NCBI GenBank assembly: GCA_951640165.1
Contig: OX621250.1
Coordinates: 682,001 to 746,000 of the forward strand
Reading direction: 5' to 3'
From: Pseudoips prasinana
Taxonomy: Eukaryota > Arthropoda > Insecta > Lepidoptera > Nolidae
Length of the DNA stretch: 64,000 nt
Below the pieces are notes generated by a model, which was given only the letters and a program-made list of their open reading frames with translations, made no database searches and had not been told where the DNA came from. The position numbers and the translations under genes were made by a program. Positions 52,935-63,939 of the stretch are shown here, in pieces; position 1 is the first letter of the stretch; each line of letters starts with the position of its first letter.

Positions 52935-54500
52935 CTATATGGATACAAGATCTCCAGCGAGCAATGTGCAGGTAGGAAGTGAGAGCCAAACGTCTTTGTC
53001 ATCGATGTACTCTTTAGTGGTGTAATAACCCCTAGCCATAAGTATACGTTTAATATGTGTTTTAGAACTTGTGTCAGGCAGATCAGTAATTTGAGTAGGA
53101 AGCTTGTTATAAAACCTAATACAATTTCCTAAAAATGATTTGTTAGTTTTGCTTACTCTAAAGCCTGGCATGGCTAGTTTTTTTTTATTCCTAGTATTTA
53201 TATTATGCAGTTCACTTTTCTTTTTATAATTATGAATATTTTTTCTAACAAACATTATATTCTGATATATATATTCCGATGGCACAGTAAGTATATTTAT
53301 TTCTTTAAACAAATTTCGCAAAGAATCGCGACTGCCTAAACCATAAATGGCTCTGACTGCTCTTTTCTGCAATACAAAAATAGTACCTATGTCAGCCGCC
53401 GAACCCCACAGCAGAATGCCATACGACATAATGCTATGAAAGTACGCGAAATACACTAATCTAGCAGTTTGTTCATCTGACAATTGCCTTATTTTCCAGA
53501 CAGCATAGGAAGCCGAACTTAATTTACCTGCTAACTTTTCAATCTGAGGACCCCATTGCAATTTTGAATCAAGTGTCAATCCCAAAAATACGGTCGATGG
53601 GACTAGATCTAATATTTTCGCATTAAGTGCAACTGTTGGTACAATTTGAGTCACATTCGGCAATGAGAACCTGATGCATTTAGTTTTCCCTGCATTTAAC
53701 AAGAGATTATTTGCCGAAAACCATTCTGATATAAAGCTGAGTGTTTTATTATGCTCAATAAGATCTTTATCCTTTCTATTTACTTTAAATATGAGCGACG
53801 TATCATCAGCGAACAAAACTATGTCTGATACTTTCTCTACCAGATAAGGGAGATCATTTATATAAACTAGAAATAAAAATGGGCCCAATATAGATCCTTG
53901 GGGCACCCCCATTTTCACAAGATGACGTGCCGAAGTGACACCGCCTATCGAAACCATCTGTTGTCACCCCGATAAATAGGACATCACAAGATCAAGAGAT
54001 GTGCCAGATATTCCATAGTACTTCAGTTTAACAACGAGCGTACGATGATCAACGCAATCGAAAGCCTTAGAGAGATCACAGAAAACTCCCAGCGCATCCT
54101 GTGATCCCTCCCAAGCCTCCAATATTGACCTAATTAATGTGCAACCTGCATACTGAGTAGAGCGGCCCCTTGTAAACCCGACCTGCTTGTTATGCAATAT
54201 CTCATTCACGTTAAAGAGCGACAACATTTGGCTGAGCATCAGCTTTTCAAATATTTTACTTAAAGCTGGCAGTATTGAGATAGGCCTATAATTCGTGGCA
54301 TTTTTTGAACAACCTGCCTTGAAAATGGGTATTATCTTACTTATTTTCATTAAATCGGGAAAGACACCATCACTTATACAGCCATTGAAGATGGCTGCAA
54401 GGATTGTAGCAATGTTTAGTATGATTGATTCAATTGCTTTAACAGACAGTCCCCACAAATCTTCTGTGCCTTTCCTTTTAATACTCTTAAAAGCTTTTAT
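52935..54500 (-). pseudogene. Jockey-type LINE reverse transcriptase, 5'-truncated, one stop
   Basis: On the minus strand the frame enters near KRKGTEDLWGLSVKAIESI and shows NYRPISILPALSKIFEKLM, VGFTRGRSTQ and VFCDLSKAFDCVDHRTL. An in-frame TGA at 53961-53963 follows LSYLSG, where CGA (Arg) would fit. The same frame continues with MGVPQGSILGPFLFLVYIND and LFADDTSLIF (catalytic Asp pair), FLGLTLDSKLQWGPQI, YFHSIMSYGILLWGS and VLQKRAVRAIYGLG, to the end at 52935. The endonuclease and ORF1 are absent, so it was truncated at insertion or by its neighbour. Same family as 17010-17339 and 30905-31612. One stop only, so moderately young but dead. Confidence 0.88.
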
Positions 54501-54557
54501 ATAAAGCTTTTATATTTTATAAGCGATGTTAATTCGTCGCTACTAGATACTACAATT

Positions 54558-55766
54558 ATGAGTTTACCGAATACATCACCCAATGAGGATAGCAATCTCG
54601 TGTTAAGCCTCAAAGAAACCATTAAAAGATTGAACATGGATTTATAAAGCGCCCATATTGAAATTGAAAACTTAAACAGTGAAAATAGTCACTTAAAGAT
54701 GGATATAGACCGATATATAAAAGTTATGGAAACGTATAAGAAAGTGAATTTATCGGAAAGAAAGAACCGTTCGCCTAAATCTGCACTGAAAAAAAATATA
54801 TTGAAAATGAGCGGTTTTTCTACTCCACTGCAACTGAATCATTCTCCTGTAGTAAGTGATCCATCTGATTCTGTCGTATTAACGCATGCAACACCCAATA
54901 TTGACAATTCTTTTAATAAAGCATTATCAAACTGTAGTACTCAAGGACAGATGAATGAAAAGTCACTGAACCAAGCTTTCGAGAAAACTCATACATGCGT
55001 ACATTCAAATAATCAGGATAGATCAAATAAACAGAGGTCCTCTTCCATCACTGATAATTCAAATTCAAAAAGCCCTTGCTTACAGGTCCAAACGCAAATA
55101 AAATTAAATAGCCATGTGATGACTCAGTCGCAAACTCAAGAAAAAGGGACTCACAGAGTTATGTTATTTGCCGATCAATCTGGACATGGTATCCGAAACA
55201 TTCTGCAGCACTATCTTGGGACGAATGTTACAGTAACGTCAATTATAAAACCGTATGCAACAATGGAAGAAGTATTAAAATCCTGTTTAAGTATGTGTAG
55301 AAACTTTAATAAATCCGATTTTATTATAATATTAGCAGGTTTAAACGATAGACAACCTATGAACATTCAAACGTATTTACATCATACATTAGGCCAAATG
55401 AAGTTTACTAATGTGTTGGTTGGTCAGCTCTACAATCACAGATTCTTAAACGTAAATAATGTAAATAATCTACTGAAATTTGTATGCCAAAATTGTAAAA
55501 CTTCTTATTTTGTAACTTTGCATAGTGACTGTATAACATCATCAAATTATGCGAACAAACTTCATATTTGTGGATTAATTCACAAACAAATTTTGCATGT
55601 AATTTACAAAAATAATTACCAAACTTACACTGAAAATGTAATGACACAGAGAAGAAAACTGTGCACAAGGGAAGTCATGACACAAACATTTAGTTTAAAA
55701 AATGCTAGTGTGCAGACCGATAATATTGGTATGGAAACAGAAACGATAAATGAATGTTTTCGTTAG
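54558..55766 (+). pseudogene. LINE ORF1 with esterase-like domain and one stop
   Basis: The ATG at 54558 gives MSLPNTSPNEDSNLVLSLKE. A TAA at 54645-54647 interrupts it, where CAA (Gln) would fit, and the same frame then runs 373 codons to 55766. The N-terminal 60 residues have coiled-coil character (IEIENLNSENSHLKMDI). The C-terminal half resembles the SGNH/GDSL-type esterase fold seen in ORF1 of some CR1/Jockey-group LINEs: MLFADQSGHGIRNIL (nucleophile block), IIILAGLNDR (G-x-ND block) and a late His region near SNYANKLHICG. The usual GDS is replaced by ADQS, so activity is doubtful. ORF1 proteins bind LINE RNA. ORF2 starts 17 bp before its stop. Confidence 0.75.
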
Positions 55767-57643
55767 TAAATATGATCCCCACTTAACTATTATGCATCAA
55801 AATATAGCTGGTGTGTTAAATAAGAGTGACGAAATTTCGGTTGCCTTGTTGGACTTATCAGAAAGAGGTGTACATATAGACGCATTATGTCTTAGTGAAA
55901 CATTCCTGCTTGAGGGCACTGAAAAAAATTTACGTCTAAAAGGCTTCACAACAGCAGCATACTACTCCAGAAAAACGTCCAAAAGAGGAGGTGTCGCTAT
56001 TCTAATTAACAATGATATTGAATTTAAAATTTTACAGGAAATACAAACTTTATGCGAAATAGGTATGCGTATTTGAATGTTGTGGAGTGGAATTAATTAA
56101 ATATGGTATAAGATTAATATGTCTGTATAGAACACCGTCCTCAAATGTAATAACTTTTCTCAATAAACTTGATACTGTTTTGGGAAAGCTCTGTCACAAT
56201 ACAAGTAAGCAGATTATTCTTTGTGGAGATGTAAATATAGATATTTTAAAACAATCTAAAGACTCTAGAGAATATAATAACTTGTTAGAGACATATAATA
56301 TAAAACATGTAATATTAACGCTCGATTGACTGAAAAAACAGAGACATGTATAGATCACATAATAACCGGTATCCAAAAAGGCTGTGCAGCAATACATCAT
56401 TTAGGATTATCGGATCACACAGCTCAAACGTATTCTTGGGCTGTTATAAAGCGTCAGCAACCTGGTCCAAAATGGTGGTATGAACTAAGACCAGATTACA
56501 GCAAGGAAAATATAGATAAATTTCTAAACGTAATATCCTGCTTGTCCTTTAATGACGTTCTTCAAGAAACTTCAACAAATGAAGCGTTTCGTAGGTTTAA
56601 CGAAATTTTTTTGCTATTTTACAAATTATGCTTTCCTATCATTCGAGTAAAAGTTACAAATAAGACTTTAAATAAATTGAACTGGCTTACTAAAGGGATA
56701 AAAATAAGTTGTAAGAAAAAAAAATCAAATTCATTATAAATTAAAACATAATCAATATCACAGAAACATGTATAAAAACTATTGTAGTATGTTAAGAAAA
56801 TGCATATTTATTTAAAAAAAACGTAATAATACGAAATATATTAATAGAGCTCGCAACAAGTGCAAAGCAGTGTGGAATGTCATACAAGAACGTACTAATA
56901 CAAACGTTAAAAACAGGTGTATCTCTAGTATTTCTGTCAACGGCCACAATGATACGAGTCCCGGCTCCATTGCAAATAATTTTAATAATTTTTTCATTAA
57001 TGCGGTTTCTGATAGTGATCCTGATAATAAGGTAAAATCGAATGTCAACAGCATTAAAATATAGAGTCAATAAGTAAATCTATATTTTTGTACCCATTAG
57101 GAGGCAGTGATCTTAAAAAAATTGTCAGCTCTTTAAATAATTTCAAAGCCTCCGGTTATGATGGAATTTGCACTGATATTGTAAAATTATCAATTGATAT
57201 CATACTGGAACCTCTGTTGCATGTTATTAACCTATCATTAGATGAAGGAATATTTCCGGATATTTTAAAAAGATCTATTGTGATATATAAAAATAAAGGT
57301 GATAAAACTCAAATGGATAATTATAGGCCGGTAACATTAATACCTATATTCTCAAAAATTTTTGAAAAGATGTTTTACGCAAGTTACTAGATTTCATGGA
57401 AAAGCATCAAGTAATTAAAGACGAACAGAATGGCTTTCGTAAAAATAGAAGCACTTCTTTGGCAGCCTTTCAATTGATAAAGACAATAATGGAATGTATT
57501 GATAACAAAATACCCGTTTCAGTACTTTTTATGGACATGAGTAAGGCATTTGATCATGTCTGCCACAAACGGTTATTGGAAAAACTTTTCAGATATGGAG
57601 TTAGAGGAAAAGCGTATAACTGGCTTGAATCCTACTTATATAA
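55750..57643 (+). pseudogene. Outer LINE ORF2, N-terminal half, several frameshifts
   Basis: The ATG at 55750 overlaps the ORF1 stop. The endonuclease begins LTIMHQNIAGVLNKSDE with ALCLSETFLLEG (catalytic Glu). A frameshift at about 56070-56085 leads into ECCGVELIKYGIRLICLYRT and LCGDVNIDILK. Another near 56325 leads into CIDHIITG and HHLGLSDHTAQ. Further breaks occur at about 56740 and 57070. The reverse transcriptase then shows FKASGYDGICTDIVK, NYRPVTLIPIFSKIFEKM (break at about 57390), QNGFRKNRSTSLA and LFMDMSKAFDHVCHKRL. It stops mid-gene at WLESYLY, exactly where the nested LINE is inserted. Confidence 0.85.
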
Positions 57644-57664
57644 ATAAAATAAAATAAAATAAAA
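57644..57664 (-). repeat. LINE 3' tail, TTTTA repeat
   Basis: Plus-strand ATAAAATAAAATAAAATAAA adjoins the ATAAT-type target duplication. It is the 3' tail copied at the start of target-primed reverse transcription. Confidence 0.8.
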
Positions 57665-57877
57665 TTTATTGTTTCTTAAATGGTTGCACTTAGATATTTA
57701 AGGTGACACTGGAACCCGCACTAGGATACCCTGTGTTGCAGGATCCAGTCTCGTCCGTCGAGGATCGTTTTACAATAAAAAGTGCTTCATTCGTGCTTCA
57801 GGTTACAGAATTAAATAATTAAAATTAAGTGGTACATTACATCTAAATTCTGAGTACTGTATAGATCATTGTTTGTA

Positions 57878-57886
<9 letters not shown>

Positions 57887-57957
<71 letters not shown>
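57887..57957. repeat. GT microsatellite in the nested LINE 3' UTR
   Basis: About 35 uninterrupted GT dinucleotides, followed by GAGAGAGAGAG. Open frames here translate to Thr-His repeats and are artefacts. Confidence 0.95.
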
Positions 57958-57959
<2 letters not shown>

Positions 57960-58073
57960 TGAGAGAGAGAGAGTTTGTGTGTGTGCGTGAGTGTGCATGT
58001 GTGGGGTGTGGATATGTGAGTGCAGGTAAATACATATATTATGTGTGCATGTATAGGTGAAGCCATGTGCAAG

Positions 58074-61026
58074 TTAGTTATTAGTTATGATTTTCTCGGT
58101 TTCTATATAATTTAGTCGTAAGAGCCAATCACTAACTAGTTTTTTACATGCAAACTTGGTTAGTTGTAGTATGTTCAATTTACTGTTAGCCATATTATAC
58201 AATCGGGGTCCAACACATGTAAAAGCTTTATTGCCGAACTTTAGTTTGGAAGAGCCTCTGTGCCAGGTTTCTTTTCTGCGCAAGCGTTGATCAGTAACCT
58301 TAGTAACTAATGCCGTTTTGTGGAACTTAAGGATGACTGTCAGAATATACAGTTGGCGCACTGTTAGCACTCCTATCTTTTGATACAGCGCATCTGTAGG
58401 GTAGCGAATACCTAGTTTGTAAGACACTTTTAGTATAGCTCTTTGAGCTCGTTCTATTGTTAAAAAATAACTTTTTGCAGCTGTACCCCATATTAAGATG
58501 CAGTAATTTAATATTGCCTGACACAAAGCATCGTAGGTCATTTTGAGGATCTTATGGTCTGCTATATGTCCAAGTCTTTTAAATACGTAGAGAAGTTTCC
58601 TGACGCGAGAAGTCACTGATTCTATTTGATTTCTCCACGTCAAGTGCTTATCAATGATTATGCCAAGGTACCTTATGCTACTAACTTGCTCAAATTCAGG
58701 ACACCTACAGTTGCTACTCGAACCATCATTGCATTGGTGAAATTTTAGTGCAGAATTTGTGGGAGCTGCGGTTTTTCTGGTGATTGAGAAGTTGACTATT
58801 TTAGTATTTCCGACGTTTAGGGTAAGCAGATTGTGCTGTAACCAATTAGAGACAGTTTTCATTCCAGCTTCTGCGGCATTATAGGTTTCCTCCCAGGTAT
58901 CAACGTGGAAAATTATGGCTGTATCGTCCGCGTATGCTGAGATTTGAGCATTATGGAGATTTAGTGAACAGAGACCATTGACGTACAAGAGAAACAAAGT
59001 AGGGCCGAGGACACTCCCTTGGGGTACCCCGTACTTCACTTTCGCTAAGGAGCTCTGATATTCACCCAGGCGAACCCTTTGTACACGATCAGTGAGATAG
59101 GACCTGAACCATTCCAAGGCAGTGCCCCTAATACCCAAAAGTTCCATTTTCTTTAGAAGTATAGGCCTGGACACGGTATCAAAGGCTTTGGCGAGGTCAA
59201 GGAAGACACCGAGACACTTTTTTCCACTATCAAGTTTACTAATAATATGTTCGACTAGGCTAGTTACTGCATCCTCCGTTGACCTGCCATTCCGAAAGCC
59301 ATACTGGTTGTCTGTTAATAATTGTTTCTTCTCCAAGTACGTCAATAGTCTCTTGTTAACTAGTTTCTCAAGTATTTTAGACAGTGACGTCAATAGTGAG
59401 ATTGGTCGGTAATTGGACACAACTGTCACATCGCCTGATTTGTGAATCGGACATATATTAGCTGTTTTTAATTGTACAGGAACTGTGCCAGCCCATATGC
59501 ACAAGTGAGAGATAGGTCTAACTAGACAGTGCCGTGCTAATTTAAGGATACGATTTGTAATTCCATCCCATCCCGGGGCGGAATCATTTTTGAGAGAGGC
59601 AATGACAGCACTAACTTCCATTTCATCGACTGGGGTCATGAAAAATGACTGTGTGGGAGATGAAGCAGTGTTATCTAAATTTGGTACCATATTAGCTAGC
59701 TGCGACTCAGTTGTGTTTAATCGTAACAAGGTCTGTTCTGCAAGCTCTACCCCTACATTAGCAAAATATTGATTGACCATGTTTAAAGATATAGTCGGAT
59801 CTGGATTTGTACTTAACAAAGATGTGCTGTTGGATTTCTTTCTTTTGAAATTACAAATAGTTTTAACTGCCGCCCACGTTTTCTTGCAGTCACCCCTAGA
59901 GTTATCTAATAACTCTTTGTCGTAAGCGTTTTTAAGGTTTTGTATCAAGTTATTACAATAGTTTCTATATTTTTTATAGTTTTGTAGCACTAGGTAATTA
60001 TCTTTATTTTCTGGTTTTTTAGTTTTAGAGTGAAGCATGTCTCTTTTTCGGATACATTTTAGCAGATTTGTTGTCATCCATGGTTGCCTAATGGTTTTGG
60101 AGTTACGTATAATTTCTTTTTTAGTGTGTATATTTACTATGTCCCTAATTGTATCTGTGAATTGATCTAATGCTGAATCCAAGTCATGAGTGTCTAAAAC
60201 GGGGCTCCAGTTGGTATTTTCAAGGTCATTAAGAATATTGGGAAAATCTAGAAGCCTGATCAGTGGAAGATATTTTTCCAGCACTTTCATTAGTAATTCC
60301 TAGGATAACTGTGTCGTGGTCAGTTATCGTGGTTTCGCATACTATAATTTTGGTATGTTTTTTAGTTTTAATTAATGCATGGTCAAGGCAGTTATGTTCA
60401 CGTGTCGCGTATTGGTGTCCTGGATAAAACCCGTGAAAGCCTGTAACGTCAAGGTATTCAGTAGCACGTTTGTCTTCTGTACCAACTTTTATATCAACGT
60501 TTATGTCCCCAGTGATTACCATGGTTGGTGTCTTGTTAATTTGTAGGAGGTTATCTAAGGATTCGCAGAAATTTTTGATATTATAAATAGACGGCGACCT
60601 ATATATAGCCAGAATAGTGAATTCTGTACCTATTTTTATGACCAAACAGTTTGCGTCCCTAAAAGGTGGCTCTTGTATGTTGATAATTAGTTCATTTCTG
60701 TAAAGGATTGCTATACCATCGTTTTGGTTCAAATAACATTGGGAATAATGACAGCTGTATCCGTTGAGTTGAACTTTAGGAGTATTTTCATTAAGTCTAC
60801 ACTCTGTTAATATGATGACATCAGGTAAAAAATTAAGTTTTGATAGAAATATCGTGAAGTTATCAAAGTTTTTTAGAATACTTCTTATGTTTTGATGAAT
60901 TATCGTTAGTTGATTTTTCATATTACCGAGGAATGTGTTACATTGTTCTGGTAAGTTATGTTTTATACTTGTAAATATGTCTGTGCCGTCTATATCATCA
61001 ATAACTTTATTAATTACGTTAGCCAT
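58074..61026 (-). pseudogene. Nested LINE ORF2 (endonuclease/RT), one frameshift
   Basis: The ATG at 61026 (MANVINKVIDD) overlaps the ORF1 stop by 8 nt. Endonuclease motifs: TIIHQNIRSILKNFDN, VIILTECRLNE (catalytic Glu), VITGDINVDIK, NCLDHALIKT and TITDHDTVILG. A single frameshift at about 60230-60290 (after NESAGKISS) moves reading to the frame giving LLDFPNILNDLENTNWSPV. The reverse transcriptase then shows NYRPISLLTSLSKILEKLV, NQYGFRNGRSTEDA, VFLDLAKAFDTVSRP, YGVPQGSVLGPTLFLLYVNG and ISAYADDTAIIFH (catalytic pair). The C-terminal region (YLGIIIDKHLTWRNQI, ILNYCILIWGTAAKS, GPRLYNMANSKLNIL) ends at 58074. All catalytic residues are present; only the shift disables it. Confidence 0.92.
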
Positions 61027-62398
61027 TTTTGGTTATAATAGAGTGAATGATATCTATTTCGGTGTTCAGTCTTATATGGTTGGGGTATCGAATGTTTATA
61101 ACTGTATTGTGGGATGCGAAAGAACCAGATATAATTTGCAATAATGTGTATGAATTGGAGAAAATTAACCAGGTTTGTGATGTCATGTGTGTTAGATATA
61201 TATCATAGTAAGAAGTTTTATGCACATTTTGAAAGTAGGTTGTTTGTAGTGATTTTAAGTGTGTGATTTGTTTACAGTTATGTTTGTATCTATTATGATA
61301 GTGTGTCGTGATTGTGTGTTTGTTCATTGTATTTGTGTTATTATGTGTGTGGTCGTAAGTTGGGTGGGAGATCGATGAATGTGATTTGTTGATGCGAGTA
61401 TGTTGTACATTTGTTAAAATTAGCATTGAGATAGTTACAAGATTCTTAATGTAAGTTAAACAATGACAAAAAGTCTTACAGTTATTTACCACGTAATTGT
61501 GAAAAGGTGTTCTCATTTTTGACCAGGATGTGTATTTGTCACCTTCTTCTTTCCGTAGAAAAATCCTGCCGTTAGCAATCCAACAAAAACGGTACTTTTC
61601 AACAGCGGCAAAATCTCGTGCAAGAAAGTGTAGTCTTCTATTTTTGCTCGTAAGGTGTTCTGAGAAATAAATAGGTGTAGAAGTTCCCTGAATGCCCATG
61701 TGCGAAGAATTAAGTAAGGAGTTTTTATGTTCCATATTATAATGTTTAGTGTTTCTCAAAAACTTTTCCTTTAAAAAAATATTAGAGAATTCGATGACGA
61801 TTGTCGAAGTTGCAGCCTTCTCTTTAGACGGGAGTCGATATACGTCTCTGATTTCAGATGTAGATGTTTCGAGGCTAATGTTTTTCATAAGGTTAGTAGC
61901 CAAGTTCAACACATCTAGCTTATTTTCCTTCCTTACTTTTGGAACGCCTCTAATCTCCACAGAAGTTTTTTTCATTACTCTTTCGAGGTTTTCCGATTTC
62001 TCTTCGAGTTCCGCTATTAGAGTTTTAGTTGTATTGTTCTCCTTCTCTAGTAAATTAATTTTTCTCTCAAACTCTATGATTTGGTTTTTGATATAGTCAG
62101 TTGACTTTTCAATTTCTGTGTTAGATGACTTAATGTCAGTATTTTGTGCGACTATATCGGATAAACTTTTTTCATCATTTTGTAATCTTGAATTCAGAGG
62201 CGCGATCATAGAAGTGAGCATTTCCATAACGTCTTCCTTAAACTGCTCAAATTTATCGAGCGCAACGTCATCTCCTAAGCGCACTCTTTTAGGATTACTT
62301 CTCGTGGTTACATTGACATTTGGGTGTAATCTTTCTTCTTCCATCCTATTAATGTAATCGGAGATAGAATGAGTTTTTTGCGGCGGTGTACGGTTCAT
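61019..62398 (-). CDS. Nested LINE ORF1, coiled-coil RNA-binding protein
   Basis: 459 codons from an ATG at 62398 with no stop. Residues 1-50 are basic (SNPKRVRLGDD). About 60-150 form a coiled coil with heptads (FERKINLLEKENNTTKTLIA, LEEKSENLERVM). About 150-215 look like the RRM-type domain of L1-like ORF1 (VEIRGVPKVRKENKLDVL, IVIEFSNIFLKEKFL). About 240-300 are the C-terminal domain (FLARDFAAVEKYRFCWIANG, RIFLRKEEGDKYTSW). From about residue 310 the sequence is a His/Thr/Asn/Tyr-rich extension of about 150 residues, unusual for the type; it may be post-frameshift read-through. The stop overlaps the ORF2 start as ATGGCTAA, suggesting coupled translation. Role: chaperone and binder of LINE RNA. 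Confidence 0.85.
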   Translation of the reverse strand: MNRTPPQKTHSISDYINRMEEERLHPNVNVTTRSNPKRVRLGDDVALDKFEQFKEDVMEMLTSMIAPLNSRLQNDEKSLSDIVAQNTDIKSSNTEIEKSTDYIKNQIIEFERKINLLEKENNTTKTLIAELEEKSENLERVMKKTSVEIRGVPKVRKENKLDVLNLATNLMKNISLETSTSEIRDVYRLPSKEKAATSTIVIEFSNIFLKEKFLRNTKHYNMEHKNSLLNSSHMGIQGTSTPIYFSEHLTSKNRRLHFLARDFAAVEKYRFCWIANGRIFLRKEEGDKYTSWSKMRTPFHNYVVNNCKTFCHCLTYIKNLVTISMLILTNVQHTRINKSHSSISHPTYDHTHNNTNTMNKHTITTHYHNRYKHNCKQITHLKSLQTTYFQNVHKTSYYDIYLTHMTSQTWLIFSNSYTLLQIISGSFASHNTVINIRYPNHIRLNTEIDIIHSIITKNG

Positions 62399-62935
62399 TT
62401 TACAAAGTGATAGAAAATTATTAACGTAGAAAAGGATAAAGCAGATAACTCACTTCAAGCTTCCCAAGAAAACATACGATAGTGATGCACAGTCTCCGTA
62501 GTTGCGTTTCGTGGCGTTAACCGAGTGGCAGTCTCTGGGTGTTACGGCGCGGTCGGCGCGGCTCTGCGATGAATCAGTCGGCCCGTACGCAGTTTGTTCC
62601 TCAGAGCTCCTCGTGACGCGGATAGCACAGTTTAATGTTAACGCAGGCGTAGAAACTGCGGGCCGGCGTGTCGTAGTGCCTTCGTAACGGAAACCAGTCT
62701 TGTAGCACAGCGTAGTATCAGGTACGGCACGTGTAGCGGGACCAGGATAGCAATTACTATGACGATTGTCTCCTTCACACAATCCGTGTGGTGGGGTGTT
62801 GAGTGTGCAGTAACAGTGCACGGAAATAACGTTCAACTGTGATTGATGCACGGACGGTAATCGTCTGAATTGTATAAATGGATTCACAATTAAAACAAGT
62901 AACACGTCTGCCTCTGGTAAGCGCTCGGACGAAAG
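62399..62935 (-). promoter_or_regulatory. Nested LINE 5' UTR and internal promoter
   Basis: The region is GC-richer than the surroundings. The first bases CTTTCGTCCG resemble the CATTCG-type start of Jockey-group elements that use an internal initiator. AGACGTG, a classic downstream promoter element sequence, occurs at +27 to +33 (62903-62909) relative to the element's first base, close to the +28 position known for arthropod TATA-less promoters. The 151-codon minus frame in this region is not recognised. Confidence 0.5.
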
Positions 62936-62941
62936 ATATAA

Positions 62942-63939
62942 TAGAACACAACAAGTAGAAATAATAAGTTATAATGAGAAATCCAAAACGATAGAGTCAT
63001 TTCAGTCCTCACTTATGTTTAATAGATATGGTGTACCACAAGGCAGTATTTTAGGCCAACTTTTGTTTTTGCTGTACATAAATGATTTTCCGAATATAAT
63101 TAATCATAAATGTGTACTATTTGCGGACGATACTACAATCATCGTAAAGGGTGTTAATAAAAATTCATATGAGCACGATATAAACGTGGCATTAAAAATA
63201 TCTATCGAGTGGCTGGAAGTAAAAAATTTAAAGGTTAATATTAGTAAAACTAAATTAATGCAATTTCACACATATAGATCAAAACCACTGAAACTAAACA
63301 TAGCCATAAAGAAACCCCGCTGTCCGAAACTGGGCTGGTAAAATTTCTTGGGATATCGCTAGATAATTTCTGCTCTTGGAAAAATCATCTTAATGAAATT
63401 TGTAGCAAATTAAACAGTTTTGTCTATCCTTTGAGGCGTATTAGTTTTGAAGTCTCGAGAGATGCTGCAATCACGGCATATCACGGTTACATATCTGCCA
63501 ATCTCCGGTACGGCATAATTCTATGGGGTCGTTGTGTTGATATCGACCAAGCTTTTATAATGCAAAAAAAGTGTATAAGAGCTATATTTGGCCTTAAACA
63601 GATAGATTCGTGTCGTCCATACTTTAGAAAATATAATATAATGACCTTACCTTGTATATATATATATGTTGTTTATTTGCATTTAAAAACAGGTCAATTT
63701 TCCCGCAAGCAACGCCTCACTATGCACCTCGGTCTGTTAATGCCAATAAGCTATACAGACCGAAAACGAATCTCACGTGTACAGCTAACAACAGCTATAT
63801 TATGTGTATTAAATTATTTAATAAAGTGCCCAGTTTCATAAAAGCACTACCATTTTTCAAATTTAAACGTTACTTAACCAAATTTTTAACGGATAAATGT
63901 TTTTATAGTATACAAGAATACCTTGAATATAAGCTGTGA
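62942..63939 (+). pseudogene. Outer LINE ORF2, C-terminal part
   Basis: Reading continues from WLESYLY across the insertion as NRTQQVEIISYNEKSKTIES, then the RT core YGVPQGSILGQLLFLLYIND and VLFADDTTIIVKG (catalytic pair). A frameshift near 63330 leads to KFLGISLDNFCSWKNHLN, AYHGYISANLRYGIILWG and MQKKCIRAIFGLK. Another near 63685 leads to CIKLFNKVPSFIKALPFFKF, ending YLEYKL at 63939. The 3' UTR then runs to the window end. Confidence 0.85.

Larger units (their letters stand above)
57644..62935 (-). mobile_element. Nested full-length LINE, 5,292 bp
   Basis: It is flanked by a 6-bp target duplication ATATAA (57638-57643 and 62936-62941). The minus-strand element begins CTTTCGTCCGAGCGCTTACC and has a 5' UTR of about 537 bp, ORF1 (61019-62398), ORF2 (58074-61026) and a 3' UTR with a long CA/GT run. 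It ends in an AATAAA-like, TTTTA-repeat tail (57644-57664). Full length plus only one frameshift marks a recent insertion of a Jockey/CR1-type element. Confidence 0.92.

Noticed and set aside
57811..58072. Thr-His repeat proteins on the minus strand
   Set aside because: Translation of a GT/CA microsatellite inside a LINE 3' UTR.
62450..62905. 151-aa minus-strand gene upstream of the nested LINE ORF1
   Set aside because: It lies wholly within the LINE 5' UTR, has no motif, and is explained by the region's higher GC content.
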